From positions 21,191-85,190 of the forward strand of contig CALCVP010000012.1 of the NCBI GenBank assembly GCA_937907705.1: a DNA stretch of 64,000 bases, in the 5' to 3' direction. The notes below the pieces were generated by a model. It was given only the letters and a program-made list of their open reading frames with translations. It did not search any database and was not told where the DNA came from. Below, in pieces: positions 37,289 through 46,258 of the stretch. Origin of the DNA: an uncultured Prevotella sp. (lineage in GTDB: Bacteria > Bacteroidota > Bacteroidia > Bacteroidales > Bacteroidaceae). Every line of letters starts with the position of its first letter. Position 1 is the stretch's first letter. The position numbers were made by a program, and so were the translations under genes.

Positions 37289-38770
37289 TTAGAGAATGGT
37301 CTTGACAGCCTCAAGCATACCCTTCTCTTGAATAAGGTCAAGATCTTTCTTTACGAGTTTCGTCAAGCCAGGTACGGTCTTGTTGAGGTCTTCATGCCAT
37401 ACATAGTCAAATGCGAGAACTCCCTCTGCAATTTTCTGAGTATCGCCTGTAGCCCAAAGTTCCTGTAATTTCTCAATAATCTTTGGATCATCATTTGGCT
37501 TGATTTCTGCACCATCTTCACGCACACCACCTTTATAGTAAGTAATGATGGCAGCAAGACCGAATACCAATCCTTGAGGAAGTTCACCCTTACGCTCCAA
37601 ATAAACCTTAACACCTGGAAGGTCGCGAGTTTCGTATTTAGGGAATGAGTTCAACATGATACTGGTAACCTGATGATCTACAAATGGATTCTCAAAACGC
37701 TCCAATACGTCAGAAGCAAACTGCTGAAGCTCGTCCATAGGCAGGTTAAGTGTCTGCATTAATTCGTCAAACTGTACCTTATGGATGTACTTGCCTAATA
37801 CAGGATGCTCACAAGCATCACGAACGATGTTGACACCGCTCAAGTAAGTAACAGGGCTTAATACAGTGTGAGGACCATTCAGCAAGGTAACTTTGCGCTC
37901 ATGATATGGCTTTTCATTATCAGTAATAAGAACATGCAGACCAGCCTTATGAGCGGGAAACTCTTCTTTCATTTGCTCTACTGTCATATTTTCAGCCTTT
38001 TCAATGACCCAAAGGTGGAAACTTTCTGCCTTGACAACAAGGTTATCCTTGTAGCAAACCTTTTGCTGGATTTCCTTGATGGTATCGCGTGGGAAACCAG
38101 GAACGATACGGTCTACCAAAGTTGCACATACGTAGCAGTAATTGGTAAACCAAGCTTTGAAGCCTTCATAGTCGGCACCCATGTCTTTTTTCCAAAGCTC
38201 AATGTACTGATAGATACATTCTTTCAAGTGGTGTCCGTTCAAGAAGATGAGCTCACAAGGCATTAAAATCATACCCTTAGAAGGATCACCGTCAAAGAAC
38301 TTATAGCGATGGAACAAAAGCTGTACCAGCTTGCCTGGATAAGAAGCGGCAGGAGCATCTGTAAATTTACAGCTATCGTCAAAAGCAATACCTGCTTCTG
38401 TTGTGTTAGAGATTATAAAACGCATTTCTGGCTGTTCTGCCAATGCCATGAAAGCTTGGTTTTGAGAATATGGATTTAATGCACGGCTTACTACGTCAAT
38501 ACGTTCCAGAGTATTGACAGGCTGGCCATTTTCTTTACCTTGAAGGTTTACATGATAAAGGCAATCTTGACCATTCAGCCAATCTACCATACCTTGAGCC
38601 AAAGGCTGTACGATAACAACAGAGCCGTTGAAGTCTGTTCTTTGGTTCATCTTCCAAACAATCCAATCAACGAATGCACGTAAGAAGTTTCCTTCACCAA
38701 ATTGGATGATTCTCTCGGGCATTACGCTCTTTGGCGCAGTCCTTTTGTTTAGAGCTTGCAATTTTTTCAT
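37289..38770 (-). CDS. uxaB: Tagaturonate reductase (altronate oxidoreductase)
   Basis: NADH-dependent interconversion of D-tagaturonate and D-altronate in galacturonate catabolism. A 493-residue member of the mannitol-dehydrogenase/polyol long-chain family; the start region PERIIQFGEGNFLRAFVDW (residues 18-36) is the UxaB form of the nucleotide-binding motif. Further: VVIVQPLAQGMVDWLNGQD, ISNTTEAGIAF, and the catalytic-domain stretch KVTLLNGPHTVLSPVTYLSG with the conserved Lys and Asn-Gly-x-His (~293-310). Fructuronate reductase UxuB of the same family is an alternative but fits the amino terminus less well. A -7-like TAAATTTG is on the minus strand at 38818-38825. Confidence 0.9.
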   Translation of the reverse strand: MKKLQALNKRTAPKSVMPERIIQFGEGNFLRAFVDWIVWKMNQRTDFNGSVVIVQPLAQGMVDWLNGQDCLYHVNLQGKENGQPVNTLERIDVVSRALNPYSQNQAFMALAEQPEMRFIISNTTEAGIAFDDSCKFTDAPAASYPGKLVQLLFHRYKFFDGDPSKGMILMPCELIFLNGHHLKECIYQYIELWKKDMGADYEGFKAWFTNYCYVCATLVDRIVPGFPRDTIKEIQQKVCYKDNLVVKAESFHLWVIEKAENMTVEQMKEEFPAHKAGLHVLITDNEKPYHERKVTLLNGPHTVLSPVTYLSGVNIVRDACEHPVLGKYIHKVQFDELMQTLNLPMDELQQFASDVLERFENPFVDHQVTSIMLNSFPKYETRDLPGVKVYLERKGELPQGLVFGLAAIITYYKGGVREDGAEIKPNDDPKIIEKLQELWATGDTQKIAEGVLAFDYVWHEDLNKTVPGLTKLVKKDLDLIQEKGMLEAVKTIL

Positions 38771-39008
38771 GATTTGTATTTAATAAATAAATTTGATTTG
38801 TTTTTCTTTTTCGTGTGCAAATTTACTATATATTTCGATAGCGTGATATACTTATCTCTGTTAAAAATACGTAAAGGTTTACGTAGATAGACTGTGCTAC
38901 TATCAACTTGTAACTTTCAGTTCTTCCCTGCTTGAATATGTCTCTCTTGCACTGGCATAATGGAGACAATTATTGATATCTGCTATTGTCTGAAACTGTA
39001 ACAGCAAA

Positions 39009-39036
39009 AAAGGAGACGTGATAACACATCTCCTTT
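39009..39036 (-). terminator. Hairpin terminator of the SDR gene
   Basis: AAAGGAGA (39009-39016) / TCTCCTTT (39029-39036) with further G-T-assisted pairing; on the minus strand it is followed by a TTT run (TCTCCTTTTTTGC). Confidence 0.75.
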
Positions 39037-39062
39037 ACATGAAAGTATAAGTATTTTCTTGA

Positions 39063-39881
39063 TTACATAGCATAAACATTGAAACCACCATCTACAACGG
39101 CAACTGTGCCTGTAACAAACTTGGCAGCATCGCTCATCAGATAATGAATCGTTCCGCAGAGTTCTTCAGGATCACCCATGCGGCCATAAGGAGTCTGGCG
39201 GATAACATCATTGCCACGTTTGGTATAAGAACCGTCTGGGTTGGTAAGTAAAGCGCGGTTTTGGTCAGTGATAAAGAAACCGGGGGCGATAGCATTGACA
39301 CGGATGCCTTCACCGAACTTTTTGGCACACTCTGTTGCCATAAATTCAGTGAAATTGCTTATGCCTGCCTTTGCTGCTGAATATCCACACACGCGGGTAA
39401 TAGGACGGAAAGCTGCCATAGAAGAGAAGTTGATGATAGAACCTTTTCCTTGTTTTACCATGGGTTTCAAAAATACCTGAGTAGGAATGACGGTACCGGT
39501 AAGGTTTAATTCAAGAACCTTTTGGAAAGCATCTACCTTTAAATCAAAGAAGTTGCCATCAGGAGCAATGACCGCACCTGCCATGTTTCCACCAGCAGCA
39601 TTTAGCAAAGTGTTTACTCTGCCATATTTGGTCAAAATGTCATTGCAGTTTTTCTCTACTATTGCTTGATTCATTACATCGGTCTTCATGAATTCGCATT
39701 GGCCACCAGCCTGCGCTATATCAGCTACTATCTTGTGACCTACCTCTTCTTTACGGCCGAGGATAATTATTTTGGCTCCGTTTAGAGCAAGGTATTTAGC
39801 AATTGTGCGACCTAATACACCTGTACCACCAGTAATGACAACTATGTTGTCTTTAATGTCAAACAAGTTTTTCATAATCAC
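39063..39881 (-). CDS. SDR-family D-mannonate oxidoreductase (fructuronate reductase)
   Basis: A 272-residue short-chain dehydrogenase. TGGTGVLG nucleotide loop (~18-25), NAAGGN (~95), catalytic Ser in SSMAAFRP (~150), YSAAK with catalytic Tyr-Lys (~168), and PGFFITDQNRALL after it. These and the context next to uxuA match the SDR-type mannonate oxidoreductase (Bacillus YjmF-like UxuB), which reduces fructuronate to mannonate. Identity as fructuronate reductase rests partly on the neighbour. The codon at 39875 (MKNLFDIK) is an alternative start. Probably transcribed with uxuA, which is 86 bases upstream. Confidence 0.88.
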   Translation of the reverse strand: MIMKNLFDIKDNIVVITGGTGVLGRTIAKYLALNGAKIIILGRKEEVGHKIVADIAQAGGQCEFMKTDVMNQAIVEKNCNDILTKYGRVNTLLNAAGGNMAGAVIAPDGNFFDLKVDAFQKVLELNLTGTVIPTQVFLKPMVKQGKGSIINFSSMAAFRPITRVCGYSAAKAGISNFTEFMATECAKKFGEGIRVNAIAPGFFITDQNRALLTNPDGSYTKRGNDVIRQTPYGRMGDPEELCGTIHYLMSDAAKFVTGTVAVVDGGFNVYAM

Positions 39882-39967
39882 TGTTTATTAATTGAAAATT
39901 AGTTTTAATTATGCGATAATGTACTTACTGCTATTTAATTATTTAACAGAAGTATGGTTTACCTTCT

Positions 39968-41194
39968 TTATTCAAAGAATCCAGGTTGATGGTAGGTAAT
40001 GCCTAATTCTCGGTCTACAGTAGCCAGAATGCCTTGTACCTGCCCCATGGCAAACATGCGACCCAAGAAACTGTAACCAGCATTATAGCCACGGTTCTCG
40101 TCACCAAGCATTGTCATACCATGATCTACGCGCATAGGCAAGTGGGCTATATTTGAATTGTCTTTGCGTGTTTGCTCCTCTTTCTCAAATATACGTGCAA
40201 GCTCTATCAAGTCAGCACGACCGCCTAAATGTGAGGCTTCTGTAAAGTCGCCATTTTTGAATATGTGGCAAGAACGCAGATGAACAAACCATGTACGATC
40301 AGCATATTTATGAGCCAATTCAACTACATTATTGTGAGCTCCTGCAGAAAGAGAACCTGCACAGAAGGTAAGCCCATTATGAGGATTGTCTACTGCATGA
40401 AGAAACCAATCAATGTCAGCATCGCAGGTTACGATGCGTGGTAAGCCAAGAATAGGAAATGGTGGATCGTCTGGATGGACGCACATATACATGTCATATT
40501 CATTGCATGTAGGCATGATGGCGGACAGAAAATACCGCATATTTTCGCGTAATTGCTCTTTTGTAATACCTTTATAAAGAGCCAGCAAATTGCGGAATAG
40601 TTCAACAGGATGCTCATCGCCTTCTTTTATATTGCCACTTACAAAGCCTTGTGTCTTGACGATGATATTTTCTACCAATTGGTGATCGTCTTCTGCTGTC
40701 ATTGTCTTTTTTAATTCTTCTACTTGTTTGAGAATGTCAGCAGACCAATCCTTTTCTGCACCTTCGCGTTTTAAAATGCAAATATCAAAATAGGCAAATT
40801 GTGTATGCGAGAAATACAGGTTGGTGGTTCCATTCGGATTCGGATGAGATAAATCTGTACGTGCCCAATCCAATACAGGCATAAAATTATAGCAAATGGT
40901 ATGTATTCCTTCTAAGGAAAGATTTTTCAAGCTCTCTTTGTAGTTTTCAATCAGTTGGTCTCTGTCGGGACCGGCATATTTAATGCTTTCACATACAGGC
41001 AAGCTCTCTACTACAGACCATCTCATTCCGTAGCTTTCTATGTATTCACGTAAATCTCTGATTTTCTCACGTGTCCACACTTCACCGTTTGGTACATCAT
41101 GCAAGGCTGTTACAATGCCTTCAACTCCAATTTGTTTTAGCATGGCAAGTGTTATTTTGTCATTCTTGCCAAACCATCTCCACGTTCTTTCCAT
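39968..41194 (-). CDS. uxuA: Mannonate dehydratase
   Basis: Converts D-mannonate to 2-keto-3-deoxygluconate (KDG). A 408-residue TIM-barrel enzyme with the family's start MERTWRWFGKNDKITL and key stretches ALHDVPNGEVW (~31-41), VVESLPVCESIK (~61), CYNFMPVLDWARTD (~100), MCVHPDDPPFPILGLPRI (metal-binding His, ~236) and FCAGSLSAG (~277). With the SDR and UxaB it makes a hexuronate branch; glucuronate isomerase (uxaC), altronate dehydratase (uxaA) and KDG kinase/aldolase are not in the window. Confidence 0.97.
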   Translation of the reverse strand: MERTWRWFGKNDKITLAMLKQIGVEGIVTALHDVPNGEVWTREKIRDLREYIESYGMRWSVVESLPVCESIKYAGPDRDQLIENYKESLKNLSLEGIHTICYNFMPVLDWARTDLSHPNPNGTTNLYFSHTQFAYFDICILKREGAEKDWSADILKQVEELKKTMTAEDDHQLVENIIVKTQGFVSGNIKEGDEHPVELFRNLLALYKGITKEQLRENMRYFLSAIMPTCNEYDMYMCVHPDDPPFPILGLPRIVTCDADIDWFLHAVDNPHNGLTFCAGSLSAGAHNNVVELAHKYADRTWFVHLRSCHIFKNGDFTEASHLGGRADLIELARIFEKEEQTRKDNSNIAHLPMRVDHGMTMLGDENRGYNAGYSFLGRMFAMGQVQGILATVDRELGITYHQPGFFE

Positions 41195-41250
41195 AATTAA
41201 ATATAATGTTTTTATATGTCCAATCCTATTTTTGCAAATGACGTTATTGT

Positions 41251-41721
41251 TTATTCATGGTGATAAGGCTCATTACGGATAATGGTGCAGGCTCTGTACA
41301 GCTGTTCTGCAAAAACCAAGCGCACCATTTGATGAGAGAAAGTCATTTTAGACAAAGATATTTTCCCGTCAGCGCGGGCATATACATCATCAGAAAACCC
41401 ATAAGGTCCCCCGATAATGAAATAAAGCTGTTTGACAGTCTGTTGTATTTTCTCTATCCAGGCGGCAAATTCAATGCTTCGATATTCTTTGCCATGCTCG
41501 TCCAGCAAGATAACGGTGCTTTTATTTTCAATACTCTTCAGTATCAGTTCACCTTCTTTCTCTTTTTGCTGGTTTTCACTGAGATTTTTATTGTTTTTTA
41601 ATTCAGGAATAACTTTGATAGAAAAAGGTATATAGTGATTGATACGTTCCTCATAATCTCTAATACCTGTTTCATACATTTTATTAGCTGTTTTTCCTAC
41701 TAATATCAATGTCGTTTTCAT
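41251..41721 (-). CDS. rlmH: 23S rRNA (pseudouridine1915-N3)-methyltransferase
   Basis: A 156-residue SPOUT-class methyltransferase that modifies helix 69 of 23S rRNA in assembled ribosomes. Features: LLDEHGKEYRSIEFAAW (~74-90), LYFIIGGPYGFSDDVYARA (SAM-binding knot, ~100-118) and KMTFSHQMVRLVFAEQLYRA near the end. Length is exactly typical. It lies 52 bases after the DUF4491 gene and 56 bases before uxuA, though it is unlikely to share function with the latter. Confidence 0.97.
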   Translation of the reverse strand: MKTTLILVGKTANKMYETGIRDYEERINHYIPFSIKVIPELKNNKNLSENQQKEKEGELILKSIENKSTVILLDEHGKEYRSIEFAAWIEKIQQTVKQLYFIIGGPYGFSDDVYARADGKISLSKMTFSHQMVRLVFAEQLYRACTIIRNEPYHHE

Positions 41722-41773
41722 TTTTTCTGTCTTTAAGTGGATGGCTGTATGATTTCTGATGGTGCTTATGTGC

Positions 41774-42076
41774 TTATTCGTATTCAGATTTTCTCTTGGG
41801 GTTCATAGGAAACCAGCCCTTCAAAACTCTTTCACGTTGCTCAAACAACTCTTTTATACTCCAAAGAGAAGAAGCTCCGATAATACCCAACACAGCAGAC
41901 AAGAGATACGAGTCAATAAAAAGTGCACCGATGATGCATCCCAATCCTACAATCAAAAAAATCCACCAATATTTTACACCCGTATAATATTCTGTTTTGA
42001 TGACGATAGGATGGAAAATGCCAATGATAAGGAACGAAATAACGGCTATGAGTATTCCGGAAAAATATAGTTGCAT
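41774..42076 (-). CDS. DUF4491 small membrane protein
   Basis: A 100-residue inner-membrane protein with three predicted helices (residues ~6-24, ~37-50, ~55-70). IGIFHPIVIKTEYYTGVKYWWIF and the closing ELFEQRERVLKGWFPMNPKR are features of the DUF4491 family of Bacteroidetes/Firmicutes. Function unknown. It has its own promoter and leads into rlmH. Confidence 0.88.
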   Translation of the reverse strand: MQLYFSGILIAVISFLIIGIFHPIVIKTEYYTGVKYWWIFLIVGLGCIIGALFIDSYLLSAVLGIIGASSLWSIKELFEQRERVLKGWFPMNPKRKSEYE

Positions 42077-42106
42077 ATATTGTTATAATCAATTAAAAAC
42101 TTGTGG

Positions 42107-42137
42107 CAAAGTTACTTTTTTTTTCTTTAATAGCAAA
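42107..42137 (-). promoter_or_regulatory. Bacteroidetes promoter of DUF4491-rlmH
   Basis: Minus-strand TTTG (42134-42137), 19-base spacer, TAACTTTG (42107-42114), ~30 bases before the ATG at 42076. Confidence 0.75.
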
Positions 42138-42229
42138 GGCTATCTATTTAAATAATCTCGTTGTATTCAAAAAAGGATTAAAAACTAAAAAATATATGAT
42201 TTATTAATGTGGTTTCAAAATTAAATCAT

Positions 42230-42237
42230 TACCTTTG
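42230..42237 (+). promoter_or_regulatory. Candidate -7 box of the phosphohexomutase gene
   Basis: TACCTTTG fits TAnnTTTG and lies 78 bases before the ATG; a matching TTTG -33 is not seen. Confidence 0.45.
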
Positions 42238-42314
42238 TGAAGTAGAAACAATGTTTCTATACAACATAAAATACATTAATCGATAAAATTATTAACTATT
42301 ATAACATACATAAA

Positions 42315-44063
42315 ATGGAAAATAATTCTGAATTAATCTCAATGTGTGAAGCCAAAGCCAAGCAATGGCTTTCACCAGTATTTGATGAAAAAACACAGCA
42401 ATTAGTGAAAGATATGCTTGCGAAGGAAGATAAAACCGATCTCATTGAGAGCTTCTATAAGAATTTGGAATTTGGTACAGGTGGCCTACGTGGAATCATG
42501 GGCGCAGGTAGCAATCGTATGAATATCTATACTGTGGGTATGGCAACTCAAGGTTTTGCTAATTACTTGAAAAAGAATTTTGCAGACATGAAGCAAATCT
42601 CAGTTGTAGTATGCCATGACTGCCGTAACAATAGCCGCTTATTTGCCGAAACCGTAGCAAATATATTCTCTGCCAACGACATTAAAGTTTACCTTTTTGA
42701 TGATATGCGACCAACTCCAGAATGTTCTTTTGCTATAAGACATTTAGGTTGTCAAAGCGGTGTGAATATCACTGCCAGTCATAACCCTAAGGAATATAAT
42801 GGCTACAAAGCTTATTGGGCTGATGGAGCTCAAGTGCTTGCACCTCATGATACAGGTATTATTGATGAGGTAAATAAAGTTAAAGTAGAAGACGTTAAGT
42901 TCAAAGGAAACAAGGAGCTTATCCAAATTATTGGAGAAGACATAGACAAAGTTTATCTTGACCTTATACATAGAATATCCATAGACCCTGAGGTAATCAA
43001 GCGCCAACAAGACTTGAAAATTGTCTATACGCCTTTGCATGGAACAGGTATGACACTCATACCACGTAGCTTAAAGCTTTGGGGCTTTAATAATGTTCAC
43101 TGTGTAAAGGAACAAATGGTAAAGAGTGGTGATTTTCCAACCGTAGTAAGTCCTAATCCTGAAAATGGTGAAGCCTTAACCCTTGCATTGCGTGATGCAA
43201 AAGAATTAGATGCTGATATTGTAATGGCAAGTGATCCTGATGCAGACCGTGTAGGTATGGCATGTAAGAATGACAAAGGTGAGTGGATACTTATAAATGG
43301 TAATCAAACCTGCTTGCTCTTCTTGTATTATATTATCAAAAATCGCCAAGCAAAAGGCTTGATGAAGCCTACAGACTTTATTGTAAAGACAATTGTAACG
43401 ACTGAGGTTATCAGAAAAATAGCGGATAAGCAGCATATAGAAATGCGTGACTGCTATACAGGCTTTAAATGGATTGCTCGTGAGATAGCTCTCTCAGAAG
43501 GTAAACAGCAGTATATTGGTGGTGGCGAAGAAAGTTATGGATTCTTAGCTGAAGACTTTGTACGTGATAAGGATGCCGTATCAGCATGCTCATTGTTGGC
43601 AGAAATTTGCGCTTGGGCTAAAGATCAAGGTAAGACACTTTATGATGTATTGATGGATATCTATTTGGAATATGGCTTCTCTAAAGAATTTACTGTTAAT
43701 GTGGTAAAACCTGGAAAAACTGGTGCTGATGAAATTAAGCAAATGATGACAGACTTTAGAAATAATCCACCTAAGGAGTTGGGTGGAAGCACCGTTACAG
43801 TATGGAAAGATTATCAGACATTGGAGCAGACAAATGCCGATGGCAGCAAAATCAAACTCGCTATGCCTCAGGCAAGTAATGTACTGCAATGGTTCTGTGA
43901 GGATGGTACAAAAGTAAGTGTCCGCCCATCAGGAACAGAACCTAAGATTAAATTCTATATTGAAGTAAAAGATACTATGAAGTGTGCAGGTTGCTATGAC
44001 CGTTGCAATAATGCAGCAACAGAAAAGATTGAAGCGATTAAGAAATCCTTAAACTTGATTTAA
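42315..44063 (+). CDS. Phosphoglucomutase/phosphomannomutase
   Basis: A 582-residue alpha-D-phosphohexomutase. Four-domain layout: substrate-entry GTGGLRGIMGAG (~57-68), active phosphoserine loop in NITASHNPKEYNGYKAYW (~155-172), metal-binding DPDADRVG (~306-313), sugar-specificity GGGEESYGF (~399-407), and phosphate-binding RPSGTEPKIKFY near the carboxy terminus. It interconverts hexose 1- and 6-phosphates for glycogen, nucleotide-sugar and glycolytic use. The long PGM2-like form is common in Bacteroidetes; exact sugar preference is not decidable. Confidence 0.95.
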   Translation: MENNSELISMCEAKAKQWLSPVFDEKTQQLVKDMLAKEDKTDLIESFYKNLEFGTGGLRGIMGAGSNRMNIYTVGMATQGFANYLKKNFADMKQISVVVCHDCRNNSRLFAETVANIFSANDIKVYLFDDMRPTPECSFAIRHLGCQSGVNITASHNPKEYNGYKAYWADGAQVLAPHDTGIIDEVNKVKVEDVKFKGNKELIQIIGEDIDKVYLDLIHRISIDPEVIKRQQDLKIVYTPLHGTGMTLIPRSLKLWGFNNVHCVKEQMVKSGDFPTVVSPNPENGEALTLALRDAKELDADIVMASDPDADRVGMACKNDKGEWILINGNQTCLLFLYYIIKNRQAKGLMKPTDFIVKTIVTTEVIRKIADKQHIEMRDCYTGFKWIAREIALSEGKQQYIGGGEESYGFLAEDFVRDKDAVSACSLLAEICAWAKDQGKTLYDVLMDIYLEYGFSKEFTVNVVKPGKTGADEIKQMMTDFRNNPPKELGGSTVTVWKDYQTLEQTNADGSKIKLAMPQASNVLQWFCEDGTKVSVRPSGTEPKIKFYIEVKDTMKCAGCYDRCNNAATEKIEAIKKSLNLI

Positions 44064-44086
44064 TCATTTAGTAAATATATCTATTT

Positions 44087-44145
44087 AAAAGTCAATGCGT
44101 CAGTGCCTATATGCTTTGTTAGGCATGGGTGCTTGACTTTATTTT
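44087..44145 (+). terminator. Hairpin terminator of phosphohexomutase gene
   Basis: AAAGTCAA (44088-44095) pairs with TTGACTTT (44133-44140), with a nested TGCCT/AGGCA pair inside, then ATTTTAT. Confidence 0.7.
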
Positions 44146-44472
44146 ATGAAAAAGTGTGGATAAATAGATATGCAATATAAATGATTATTTTACGATCTAA
44201 AGCAAACTACTATATTCCTTTTATTAATTTGAATAAGCATTTATTTACTTTGTAGAGTCAACTAGCAAGTGCAAAATTAAGAATAAACTTGCTAGTTGAC
44301 TCTATACATTATAAATAATAAAAGAGGTCGTATTGTATTTTTTTAGTTTACGGTATAGTCTCTTTGACATTTTTTGCCATATATATATCACTATCTACTT
44401 CTATAAGCAATAATAAAAGAAACAGAACCATAGTTTTTGATTAGAAAGGTACAAAAAATCAAAATTTTGCAG
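44146..44472. other. Intergenic stretch upstream of proS
   Basis: No gene is visible. It contains the perfect 18-base inverted repeat at 44253-44304; the remainder is AT-rich. Confidence 0.5.
44253..44304. repeat. Perfect 18-base inverted repeat without T-run
   Basis: TAGAGTCAACTAGCAAGT (44253-44270) and its exact reverse complement (44287-44304) around a 16-base AT-rich spacer. It is not followed by a T-run on either strand, and the mutase terminator already lies at 44087-44145, so a simple terminator role is doubtful. Confidence 0.8.
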
Positions 44473-44579
44473 TACCTTTGCATTCTGCACAAAGAAGGCT
44501 AATACGTAGCATTATCATATAATGCTACGTATTATGCCGAATGTATAAACATAGATAGTACAGAATAATTATTATAATA
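44473..44579 (+). promoter_or_regulatory. proS -7 box and leader hairpin
   Basis: TACCTTTG at 44473-44480 fits a -7 box. The expected leader then contains a perfect hairpin, AATACGTAGCATTA (44501-44514) / TAATGCTACGTATT (44520-44533), 5-base loop, one more T-A pair outside, and no T-run after it. It does not resemble a T-box. Confidence 0.6.
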
Positions 44580-46061
44580 ATGGCTAAAGAATTAAAAGAT
44601 CTTACTAAACGTGCTGACAACTACAGTCAGTGGTATAATGATTTGGTAATTAAGGCTGATTTAGCAGAATTGTCGCCAGTGCGCGGTTGTATGGTAATCA
44701 AGCCTTATGGTTATGCAATTTGGGAGAAAATGCAGCAGCAACTTGACAAAATGTTTAAAGCTACTGGAGTACAAAATGCTTATTTCCCACTGCTCATACC
44801 GAAGTCTTTCTTGTCAAGAGAAGCGGAACATGTAGAAGGCTTTGCTAAAGAGTGTGCAGTAGTAACCCATTATCGTTTACGTGCAAAAGCAGATAAAAGC
44901 GGAGTTGAAGTTGATCCAACAGCTAAGTTAGACGAGGAATTGATAATACGTCCTACTTCAGAAACCATTATTTGGAACACTTATAAGAATTGGATTCACT
45001 CATGGCGTGATTTACCGTTGCTTTGCAATCAATGGTGTAATGTAATGCGTTGGGAGATGCGTACTCGTCCTTTCTTAAGAACTTCTGAGTTTTTGTGGCA
45101 AGAAGGACATACCGCACATGCTACTCGCGAGGAGGCAGAAGCAAAAGCACAAGAGATGCTCCATGTATATGCAGACTTTGCCGAGCAATGGATGGCAGTG
45201 CCTGTAGTGCGCGGTGTAAAGAGTGAGACAGAACGCTTTGCCGGTGCGCTGAATACCTATACTATTGAAGCTATGATGCAAGACGGAAAGGCGCTGCAAA
45301 GTGGTACCAGCCATTTCTTGGGACAGAACTTTGCAAAGGCATTTGATGTAACCTATCTTACCAAGGAAAATAAACCGGAGTATGTATGGGCTACCTCATG
45401 GGGTGTGTCAACTCGACTGATTGGTGCGTTGATTATGACCCACTCTGATGACAATGGTTTGGTATTGCCACCACAATTAGCTCCTATTCAGGTGGTTGTT
45501 ATTCCTGTCAGTAAAGGTGCAGAGCAACTAAAAGCTATTACAGAAAAATTGGCACCTGTAATTGAAGAATTGCGCAACGCAGGCATATCTGTAAAATACG
45601 ATGATGCAGATAATAAGCGTCCTGGTTTCAAGTTTGCTGATTACGAATTAAAAGGCGTGCCAGTACGATTGGTAATGGGTGGCAGAGACTTGGAAAGCAA
45701 TACTGTAGAAATAATGCGTCGTGATACGCTGGAAAAAGAGACACTCTCTGTTGATGGCATTGCAGCACACGTAGAACAGCTGTTGAAAGAAATTCAAGAG
45801 AATATGTTCAACAAAGCCAAGGCTTATCGTGATGCTCACATCTATGAATGTGATAACTATGAAGAGTTTAAGGAGAAAGTTAAGAATGGAGGTTTCTTCT
45901 TATGCCATTGGGATGGGACAGCAGAAACTGAAGCAAAAATTAAGGAAGACACCCAAGCAACCATTCGCTGCGTGCCTTTCGGTGTAGAGCAGACACCTGG
46001 CATAGATATGGTATCAGGCAAACCTGCTACTCAAAGAGTAATCATAGCTCGTAGCTATTAA
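44580..46061 (+). CDS. proS: Prolyl-tRNA synthetase
   Basis: Charges tRNA-Pro. A 493-residue class II synthetase of the short archaeal/eukaryote-like form with no editing insertion, usual in Bacteroidetes. Motif 2 region RWEMRTRPFLRTSEFLWQEGHTAH (~160-183), motif 1-like GYAIWEKMQQQLD (~43), RPTSETIIWNTY (~123), motif 3 SWGVSTRLIGALIMTHSDD (~279) and the extra carboxy-terminal zinc-like domain ending ARSY. Stand-alone gene with a hairpin leader and its own terminator. Confidence 0.97.
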   Translation: MAKELKDLTKRADNYSQWYNDLVIKADLAELSPVRGCMVIKPYGYAIWEKMQQQLDKMFKATGVQNAYFPLLIPKSFLSREAEHVEGFAKECAVVTHYRLRAKADKSGVEVDPTAKLDEELIIRPTSETIIWNTYKNWIHSWRDLPLLCNQWCNVMRWEMRTRPFLRTSEFLWQEGHTAHATREEAEAKAQEMLHVYADFAEQWMAVPVVRGVKSETERFAGALNTYTIEAMMQDGKALQSGTSHFLGQNFAKAFDVTYLTKENKPEYVWATSWGVSTRLIGALIMTHSDDNGLVLPPQLAPIQVVVIPVSKGAEQLKAITEKLAPVIEELRNAGISVKYDDADNKRPGFKFADYELKGVPVRLVMGGRDLESNTVEIMRRDTLEKETLSVDGIAAHVEQLLKEIQENMFNKAKAYRDAHIYECDNYEEFKEKVKNGGFFLCHWDGTAETEAKIKEDTQATIRCVPFGVEQTPGIDMVSGKPATQRVIIARSY

Positions 46062-46079
46062 TTTCTTTATGCACAATAC

Positions 46080-46138
46080 AGCTAAGGTCGTATATGGGTT
46101 TTCTGGCTGAGAATCGTTAGTTACGCCTTAGCTTTTTT
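46080..46138 (+). terminator. Hairpin terminator of proS
   Basis: AGCTAAGG (46080-46087) pairs with CCTTAGCT (46126-46133), extended by CGTA/TACG with a one-base bulge; followed by TTTTTC. Confidence 0.8.
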
Positions 46139-46170
46139 CTTTTTATCACTTTTAGACAACATTTAACGAC

Positions 46171-46224
46171 TGTACTTTATATTTGTAAATCTATGCTTTA
46201 GCCTTCGTAACCCATAGGTTTATT
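46171..46224. repeat. Second copy of TTTGTAAA...TATGCTTTA repeat
   Basis: TTTGTAAATCTATGCTTTA (46182-46200) differs by one base from 32562-32580, with TACTTTAT/TGCTTTAT just before each, and here is followed by TTCGTAACCCATAGG, a similar unit. Confidence 0.55.
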
Positions 46225-46258
46225 GATGATAATCACATGACTTAATGAATAACCGTTT

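Noticed and set aside
44473..44579. T-box riboswitch before proS
   Set aside because: No T-box sequence, no specifier-loop layout and no terminator/antiterminator pair.
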